Shown: piece by piece, positions 57,001 through 64,000 of the stretch
Layout: the number at the start of each line of letters is the position of its first letter
Position numbering within the stretch: position 1 is the first letter of the stretch
Assembly (NCBI GenBank): GCA_944548615.1
Contig: OX155950.1
Coordinates: forward strand, 33,463,170 to 33,527,169
Length of the DNA: 64,000 bases
DNA from: Micropterix aruncella
Taxonomy: Eukaryota; Arthropoda; Insecta; Lepidoptera; Micropterigidae
Direction of reading: 5' to 3'
Translations under genes and position numbers: made by a program
Notes under the pieces: model-generated
Databases searched by the model: none
Told to the model about the DNA's origin: nothing
What the model saw: only the letters and a program-made list of their open reading frames with translations

Positions 57001-58493
57001 TTTTCAGCTGAATATTGATCGCAGCTTCTTTATGCGATATCTTTATGCGATATACCTTTAGAAAATAAAAAAACGAAATTCGAAATTTTAAATTCTTCCA
57101 TCTGTCAAGTAGCTCGTCTTGTCTTGTTATTTCCCTTGAAATAATAGGAAATTGAGTGAGTTTACGTATAAAGAAGGATTGTAGCTTAATTTTTGAGATA
57201 ATTGGATGAAGGGTGAGCGTTACTAGTTGTAAAATGGGCCCAACTTAAACCTACTCCTCTTTCCGCAAGTGAGAGGCATTCATCATTCTCGTTAACACCT
57301 AAAGCATTCCCGAATCCGATCAAGGGAATCCTTCGTCACGATGTAAGTGGCTTTTATAATTATTTACTTTATAATCATCTTATTGATCAATTCTAAAAAG
57401 AATATATACACAAAACTATCAAATATTTCAAAATATTGAATTTTTACATATTTTATGTTTCGTTCATTGTAAATAATCCATTTAGGTTAAAGGTAATCTT
57501 TCCAACTAATGGGAAAGAGCTGACTGCTTCCTTTCATTGATATGAGGGCATGTCACGCTTTTAGTTTTAAGTTTTCAGCTGAATATTGATCGCAGCTTCT
57601 TTATATCGCACCTTTAGAAAATAAAAAAACGAAATTTTAAATTCTTCCATCTGTCAAGTAGCTCGTCTTGTCTTGTTATTTCCCTTGAAATAATAGGAAA
57701 TTGAGTGAGTTTACGTATAAAGAAGGATTGTAGCTTAATTTTTGAGATAATTGGATGAAGGGTGAGCGTTACTAGTTGTAAAATGGGCCCAACTTAAACC
57801 TACTCCTCTTTCCGCAAGTGAGAGGCATTCATCATTCTCGTTAACACCTAAAGCATTCCCGAATCCGATCAAGGGAATCCTTCGTCACGATGTAAGTGGC
57901 TTTTATAATTATTTACTTTATAATCATCTTATTGATCAATTCTAAAAAGAATATATACACAAAACTATCAAATATTTCAAAATATTGAATTTTTACATAT
58001 TTTATGTTTCGTTCATTGTAAATAATCCATTTAGGTTAAAGGTAATCTTTCCAACTAATGGGAAAGAGCTGACTGCTTCCTTTCATTGATATGAGGGCAT
58101 GTCACGCTTTTAGTTTTAAGTTTTCAGCTGAATATTGATCGCAGCTTCTTTATATCGCACCTTTAGAAAATAAAAAAACGAAATTCGAAATTTTAAATTC
58201 TTCCATCTGTCAAGTAGCTCGTCTTGTCTTGTTATTTCCCTTGAAATAATAGGAAATTGAGTGAGTTTACGTATAAAGAAGGATTGTAGCTTAATTTTTG
58301 AGATAATTGGATGAAGGGTGAGCGTTACTAGTTGTAAAATGGGCCCAACTTAAACCTACTCCTCTTTCCGCAAGTGAGAGGCATTCATCATTCTCGTTAA
58401 CACCTAAAGCATTCCCGAATCCGATCAAGGGAATCCTTCGTCACGATGTAAGTGGCTTTTATAATTATTTACTTTATAATCATCTTATTGATC
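57001..58493 (+). repeat. Tandem triplication, ~549-bp unit
   Basis: Units begin with ttttcagctgaatattgatc at 57001, 57572 and 58121 (spacings 571 and 549). The first unit has an extra ~22 bp from a duplicated tttatgcgatat; the second lacks a small cgaaattc segment. Otherwise the copies look nearly identical by eye. The third stops at ttattgatca, where a poly-A and a second (AT)n array begin. No coding capacity. Confidence 0.95.
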
Positions 58494-58737
<244 letters not shown>

Positions 58738-58739
58738 AT

Positions 58740-59325
58740 ATATATATGAGTATGAGTAATTCATATCTTAGGTATTTGTGACACAAATTCTAAACCTTGT
58801 AATTCATAATGTGACAGAATGCACAAGTAGGGCGGGAATGCATTTATATAATTTGCCGCTTTGTCACAACAAAAGAATGCAACAAAGACATTTCTTGATT
58901 GCCCTGAAATAGAATAGAGGTTTCGATCGTGTCCAGAATATAACAAGGTAATGCTATCAAATATTAACACAGACCGCGCTGAAAATAGAAGAGCGGAAGG
59001 TGTTTCAGTACGTAGAAATCGTCGTGGCGGCGCAGCGGGGAAATCAATAACGCCAGCAGGGCGGCCGTTTCAATAGAAAACTCGAAATGTGCGAAACTGA
59101 ATATTCATGCCCCGAGGGTTCGAAGGTGAGGATTTTAATATCCCCGAAATGGGCGTGAATGGGAACCCCTCGCGAAAAGAATTAATTAGGCAGTGCGTCA
59201 GAGTTAACAGCAGGTAGATTTGTAGGTGTGCTGTGCTATGTGTCGTGAATAGTAATTATTTACCTATTTGAATTTGAAAACACAAAAAAAACTGAAGTAT
59301 GTGTGTGTTTCGGAATGCATCCATT
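58740..59325. other. Non-coding, unassigned
   Basis: No gene or repeat partner recognised. Confidence 0.4.
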
Positions 59326-59488
59326 AGAGTTATTAACTACTATGGGCAAACCCGCAATCCCAGGAAGTTATAACGATATTACACCATTCTTTCAAGCATA
59401 GGGTGAACGAAGAGACGTAGGGATAAGACAGTCCACCGTCTAACTATGCGAACATATCCGTGAGAGTTCAACGCCTTACCGCGATGTA

Positions 59489-59959
59489 ATGGGAAGTGAA
59501 CTCAGTGGGCAGACCCTCACTAACAAATTTGGCCAGATTTCTTCAGTCTGGCCGCAGGTAAAAAAAAGAGCGGTACGCAATTTATATAGAGTCTCTCCAA
59601 GAAGTTCTTGTAAGCCGCTGTTCGTAGAATCAGGAATCATGACTCTATTTTCTTCCTACATCTACCAAAATATTATGTACGCTCGTAGACGCCAAGCAGA
59701 AGTTCCGGTGAATAGTGATTTTCATCATCACGATAAGAGGAATAAATCCAATCTCCACATAAACCGACAGCGACTTAGCAAAGTGCGATACGGTTTTATT
59801 CACCAAAATTTTTCCTTCTATAATAAGATTCTAGAGCAAATAAAAAGCCTTGGAGAGGACCAATTTAAAAAGATAATTATGAATAATTTGGTAAGAAACT
59901 CAATTTATGGTATAAGGGAATTTGAAAATTCCGAGTTTATTTCCCATGTTGATAATTAG
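59489..59959 (+). pseudogene. LINE reverse transcriptase C-terminus (family A)
   Basis: Element-derived coding starts near residue 25 (KKRAVRNLYRVSPRSSCKPL); earlier residues are translated X sequence read into the LINE by chance. The rest matches 19334-19849: IMTLFSSYIYQNIMYAR, DKRNKSNLHINRQRLSKV, FYNKILEQIKSLGEDQFKK, and a C-terminal EFENSEF. The endonuclease and RT core are absent. Confidence 0.9.
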
Positions 59960-60341
59960 CAAAATTTGTAAAATTTTAACATAACGTTATTATGATAGCT
60001 GACATTCTAATTCTCATATAATTTAGTATACATCTATTTATGTTTAAAAAATACGAAGGAATATTGCTGGATTGACAATAAAATTATTTTGCGTTGATTA
60101 TTCTACATAGAATTTGCATTTCTGTTTTAATATATTATTCTCTCTTACTTTTAATGACATTAGTATCTTTTGATTATTTTTAAGTAGGTAATATTGAATA
60201 TAATATTTCAGCCATGACAACTATCATGATAGTTATGTTTTTAATAATTACATTTTAAGCAGTTAATTTTGTGACGCATCCAAGTGTAGGAATGCCTATC
60301 TACTGGAGTAGTTGATTGTATTGTATTGTATTGTATTGGTT
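59563..60341 (+). mobile_element. LINE family A, copy A2, with (TATTG)n tail
   Basis: Begins inside the RT thumb region, followed by a ~380-bp 3' UTR collinear with the reverse complement of 18963-19333 and a tail of about five TATTG units. The 3' UTR includes the 16-bp perfect palindrome aactatcatgatagtt. Confidence 0.88.
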
Positions 60342-60784
60342 CGTTTGCGCGGCCTCTACCTGATATTAGCGGTAATTCAGTTCGTATTTAATGCGGACCG
60401 TAGTGCCTTAGGACCATCTTTCAGACGGGATCGAAGGGCAACAGGTCGTTTTATTTAAAGCTGTCACCAGGTCAACAACCACCCGCTGCTTAGGCCGTTT
60501 ACAGATCCCCCACCCCTCTTTCCGGTTATTCGCGGTAATGCACAGTCGATTGACTGACGCCCCACGATGCGCAATCCGCCCAGCAGCCCCCGACGTCTAC
60601 CCCCTGAGGATCCAACCAACCTGTCAACAACACAGCCATGAACAGGGTTCACAGAATCCTTTCTAGCTTCGTCCCTCTTTGAGTACGCTAACGGATGGGA
60701 GTTTAATCGTGACTTAGGCGACCCGATATAATGAGCAGGTCATACTGGCCCAAGATGCGCGGAACTGTTAGCTGCCGTTGTCGG

Positions 60785-61010
60785 AATACACACTTTGGAG
60801 GTGACAACTGCAACGGGCTAACCCAACACCCCAGGATGTCATAACATTATGTATCGTACTTTCATCCGTGAGGTGATTACGCAGACTTAGGGACAACACA
60901 GTCTAGCTCCACCAACACGCCCGTAAGAGGCTATCTCCTTACCGGGAGACACCGGGTTGTGAACCCAGCGGGCTGTCTCGCGCCCTTACTACCGTCGTAG
61001 ACCGAACCGC
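60785..61010 (-). mobile_element. Family X end, copy X7, joined head-to-tail to X6
   Basis: Repeats the minus-orientation X start: ggaggtgacaactgcaacgg, accccaggatgtcataac, ccgtgaggtga-like, cgcccgtaagagg, gaacccagcgggct. It directly follows the other end of X6 in the same orientation. Confidence 0.75.
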
Positions 61011-61689
61011 TGAAGTTTGCACTACTACTGATAATAGTATAAACCTGGATACCTGCGGAACCGCTCTTTGCAATGCTAGTCGTCTTGCAAATTTCTGTTT
61101 GGATTTTGCTCGTGTTTTAGATACATCCCTAATTTCATTTTAATTTATTTTATTATAAATATCTTTTCACTCTATAAAATTGCTTTAATTCTTAGATTAG
61201 TATATTTTACCTCCTTAAACAAATCGACAGCTATATTAAGACCGATTGCGTTTCTTCGTGAACTAAAATTGGAAATGGGGTGCGGTCTTAGATTCAGCTG
61301 CTTTATCTTCGGTTGGTAATTTTAATAAGAAAATGTGACAACCGTTACATTTTCATTACATTTTCGTCGTGTCCAATTGACTTCTAAAGACCGCTATTGG
61401 ACGTGTCAAAATAATTGGGTTAGGTAGTAAGTCATGTTACTACTCTTTACTGAACATACATAGGTAGTCAAGAATTAACTACTAGATTGTCAAACTATAA
61501 ATATAAATAACCAAAATAGAAGCCTAATATTTGAAGTAGTTAGTAATTCAAAAAGATACGTAGTAAAATTATTCATCGTAATATTCAAATTGTCAGTAAA
61601 ATGTTAAATAATCAAATTAAAGCTACTTTATGCATTGTTAACTAAAAGTACAGATATAAGACCATATAAAATACTTTTTTCTCTACTTT

Positions 61690-62195
61690 TTTAAGTAATT
61701 TAAATGGGCACAATATTGAAAAAATCATGGCCCTCAAAGTCGGCCAGATTATAGAAAGGGTGGAGCATCTCCTTGATGTTTTTTTTAATTTTATGTCCTC
61801 CTAGAATTTAATGCTAAGGTACAAGTAGCTTTTCTGTACTTTTGCCAGTCGTATCCGGGGAACGCATAAAAGGGAGCTACCGATGGGAGTGAATGTCTGC
61901 ATTAATTGGTGTTTCTGCTAGGTGCTGTCTAGCATACATTAAATACTGGTATATGAACGCCGAATTGCCGAATACAGTCATTACCCTTGCCTTCCTGGAA
62001 TATTCTTTGCATGAGGTCCTAGTCGTTACCTGATATATGCTGCGCAGTGCTCTCTTTTGCAAAAGAAAGATTCTTTTACTGGTTGCGGCATTTCCCCAAA
62101 ATAGTAGTCCATAAGTTATTAATGAGTTAAAACACGCAAAGTATACTGATTTGGCTGCTGAAAAACCACAAAGACTTCTGATTTATTTAAAAGAG
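61690..62195 (-). mobile_element. LINE family A relative, copy A3, inside N2
   Basis: The minus strand reads AAKSVYFACFNSLITYGLLF, then LLQKRALRSIYQVTTRTSCK and IYQYLMYARQHLAETPINAD, frameshifting into RLAKVQKSYLY and further decay. It is closely related to A1 but a different subfamily. The 3' end is unclear. Confidence 0.75.
61877..62062 (-). pseudogene. LINE RT C-terminal fragment (A3)
   Basis: Open part of A3, 61 residues: QKRALRSIYQVTTRTSCK and FIYQYLMYARQHLAETPINA align with the thumb-region motifs of A1 (RAVRSLYRVSPRSSCK, YIYQNIMYARRHLTEAPVNS). Sequence upstream to about 62190 is open in the same frame; downstream is frameshifted. Confidence 0.8.
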
Positions 62196-62264
62196 TATAT
62201 CGAGCTACATGGCTTACCAGCTAATTTCCGATTTTAGTTCACGAAGAAACGTAACAGAGCCCAT

Positions 62265-62680
62265 TTGGGATTAAAAGCATGGCAAGTGTCGAGATACACC
62301 GATTTATAAATTCTCGCTGACGCAAAAATGAACGTTGTGAGTTGAGTCCCTCTCCGTTTGTCCTCACCCTCACGCAGCAACGGTCCTTTATTAAGGTGCA
62401 ACGAAACTATGCGCCATTTGAATGACACTAAAACCATCCACGTCGGACTTTTAGTTTCCGAGTTATTCAATGGTGTTTTATCGACATGAAAACGTTTCAT
62501 CAAAATTTTTGAAGTGCTATCTGGTTTGAACTTCTAGACGCAATAAAAAAAATATGTAACGTTGAAATGACACGTATTATACTTACGCTTTTCAAAAGTT
62601 CTAAGGTCCAACCAACTGTTCTAAAGTTTCTAAGAGTAGCGAACGGTTTCCTGTAGCTTGGGCCATAAGATCCACTGTAT
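62265..62680. other. Non-coding, unassigned
   Basis: A minus frame at 62234-62503 overlaps the N2 right end and has no known domain. Confidence 0.4.
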
Positions 62681-62686
62681 TCTTGG

Positions 62687-63595
62687 ATCGGTCCAACTCA
62701 CGATTCAACTCCTATTCAGAAGCCTCCTCGTGTGGAAGGCTACCCCGGGTAAGACTCTCGCGTCTTAGGCATCACGGCTGGTGAATCGGTTCCCCTTAGG
62801 GATCGCCTCCCGGCACTACTGGGCGATTTGCGCACCGTCCCACCACGCCAATAGGTTGTGCACTTTGACTAATTTCTGAAGGAGCCTGGAGACTATGAAA
62901 ATATACTGTCTCCCAAGCAGCAGGGGTGAACCTGTTGTCCTGTTGTCATGCCAATCTTGAAACGACCTATCGGCCACCCGATCGCGAATGGTATTTATTT
63001 ATTTATTTATTTATTTATTTACACAAGTTCGTTTGTACAGTTTACCATATCATGTTGTATATATATATGAGACGTTAGCAAAAAACTGATTCTCGAGGAG
63101 ATAGAGTAATGAATAAAAGTCGCCTAACTAGGCCAGGGCCTGTTCTAAGGCAGACTTTATAAAATATTGTTAGGATGTATCTAATCAAATTACTAAATAA
63201 TTATTATATATAAAATTATATAATTATTATATGACGGGCAAAGGACGCCCAGGTCCGCGATGAATTCAAATTACCGCTGTAATACAACAGGTAGAGACCG
63301 CGCAAGCGACTTCGATCCCGTAACTAATCGGGAGGACGGTGGAATCCCGAAAGTTGATTCCAGGAGGAGATATGATGCCAACTGGTAGCCAGGGGGCGAG
63401 ATGGCCCACTGGATTACCTTCCTAGTGCCTCGCCGTAGGAGTTGGACTCTGGCGGGTTCGTGGCTTTCCTGGACGGAAAATTTGTACCGCCTCAAAGTCT
63501 TCTACGCTCACTTCACGGGAGACAGAACGATCACTATCGTTAAAACTTTCTGAGGTGACGGGTTCGCCTGTTTTAGTCGACATCTCCAAATGAAG
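62687..63595 (+). mobile_element. Family X copy X8, split by a LINE tail
   Basis: The longest plus-orientation copy. ccaactcacgattcaactcc at the start, gggcgatttgcgcaccgtcc, gaaacgacctatcgg and ccacccgatcgcgaatgg precede an insertion. Then ggacgcccaggtccgcgatg, gaccgcgcaagcgacttcga, ctagtgcctcgccgtagg, gttaaaactttctgaggtga and cgggttcgcctgttttagtc follow to the end. The minus frame 63271-63495 is not conserved. Confidence 0.8.
62993..63235 (-). mobile_element. LINE 3' tail nested in X8
   Basis: (TTTA)n at the left, then a 3' UTR with ctaactaggccagggcctgt related to 47810-47835. It interrupts X8 between the cgaatgg and gggcaaaggacgcc landmarks, which are close together in X5 and X1-type copies. 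Confidence 0.7.
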
Positions 63596-63599
63596 TTTC

Positions 63600-64000
63600 T
63601 TTTTGTATTTATGGTCTACGTTTCCTGTGTGTATGTTAAGACTGGTCTGACATTATCTAATCAGCGAAATAAATGTTGCAATTAAGTATGCGATTATGAT
63701 AACCTACCGCCATAAATCTTGCTCTCTTGGGTTAGATTACCGTACGCAAATTTCAATTTTCCTGCATATGGGTTATAGGCAGTTGGTAGTTCCCTCGCAT
63801 AGTGACAGCCACTAGGAAAGAAACAGCGCGGGGCATCGGGGAGGAGGGAGCTATTTTGCATATCGACTTTCTCTGAATTGACTGCAAGGACAATGATACT
63901 GTATCTACAGAGAAGAATTTTATTACTTTAAAATTGGCAATCGAAATTTAGGCAACTCTCTAGAATACCGTACCTCAAAAATAGTATAAATGCATTCGAG
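63600..64000. other. Non-coding, unassigned
   Basis: Nothing recognised up to the window end. Confidence 0.4.

Larger units (their letters stand above)
59330..60785 (-). mobile_element. Family X copy X6, split by LINE A2
   Basis: The minus-orientation X sequence up to cagtctggccgcag (59560) resumes after the LINE at ttcgtttgcgcggcctctac (60345). It then runs through gcggaccgtag, gtcaacaaccacccgctg, ccggttattcgcggtaat and catccgtt-like landmarks to about 60785, where a further X end begins. Confidence 0.8.
61239..62262 (+). mobile_element. 308-bp-type TIR MITE, copy N2, invaded and rearranged
   Basis: Left TIR agaccgattgcgtttcttcg and right TIR (…cacgaagaaacgtaacagagccc) match N1. A short internal part (agctgctttatctt, gtgacaaccgtt at 61288-61345) is retained. 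The rest is replaced by unrelated DNA and a LINE fragment. Confidence 0.75.

Overview
The window reads as a piece of an AT-rich arthropod nuclear genome, most likely a moth or butterfly. The basis is the combination of Lep1-type Helitron ends, several dying LINE lineages, TTAA- and TA-flanked MITEs, very long pure (AT)n arrays, and the absence of operons, ribosomal genes, tRNAs or long intact reading frames. The Lepidoptera assignment is an inference from repeat style; no diagnostic host gene is present. I found no convincing complete protein-coding gene. Nearly everything that can be named is transposon-derived, and the rest is AT-rich non-coding DNA with scattered GC-rich islands. Two strong and two weak plus-strand AG|GT junctions, plus one short exon-like block with canonical splice signals on the same strand (31.6 kb), would fit a location inside a large plus-strand intron, but this is unproven.

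Layout. 0-9.5 kb: mostly unassigned AT-rich DNA with one copy of a GC-rich TIR element (family Y, 0.7-1.05 kb), a copy of a GC-rich dispersed repeat (family X, 6.06-6.5 kb) and a fragment of a common dispersed repeat (family V, 7.75-7.97 kb). 9.5-15.5 kb: a LINE 3' end interrupted by another LINE, a second X copy, a CR1/L2-like LINE terminus, and three pieces of a SINE derived from 5S rRNA. 18-25.6 kb: a W repeat running into a pure (AT)n array, a (TATTG)n-tailed LINE, a TA-flanked MITE beside a 308-bp TIR MITE, a ~120-bp tandem repeat, a TTAA-flanked MITE nested in a V copy, and a minisatellite. 28-34.3 kb: two W copies, Y and 5S-SINE pieces fused end to end, the candidate exon, a Helitron and another LINE 3' end. 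37-43 kb: a reversed TTAA MITE, another W, an X copy split by a Y element with a 5-bp target duplication, an RTE-like LINE terminus, and the second TA-flanked MITE. 45-52.5 kb: another V copy, two LINE fragments end to end, a second Helitron, a stop-riddled LINE, and a LINE terminus with a C2H2 zinc finger. 54-64 kb: X copies, one carrying a 48-bp internal duplication; a W copy; a nearly identical ~549-bp tandem triplication between two (AT)n arrays; an X copy split by a LINE; a TIR MITE invaded by a LINE; and an X copy split by a LINE tail.

How the pieces relate. The repeats give a relative history. X elements are old targets: Y and two LINEs inserted into them. V elements are targets of the TTAA MITE. 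LINE copies are all 5'-truncated C-terminal fragments with frameshifts or lost N-termini, so none is autonomous. The most unusual items are the 5S-rRNA-headed SINE, the unclassified GC-rich X family, the Y element with its perfect terminal hairpin, the TTAA MITE whose empty site is visible in a paralogous repeat, and the candidate recursive splice junctions.
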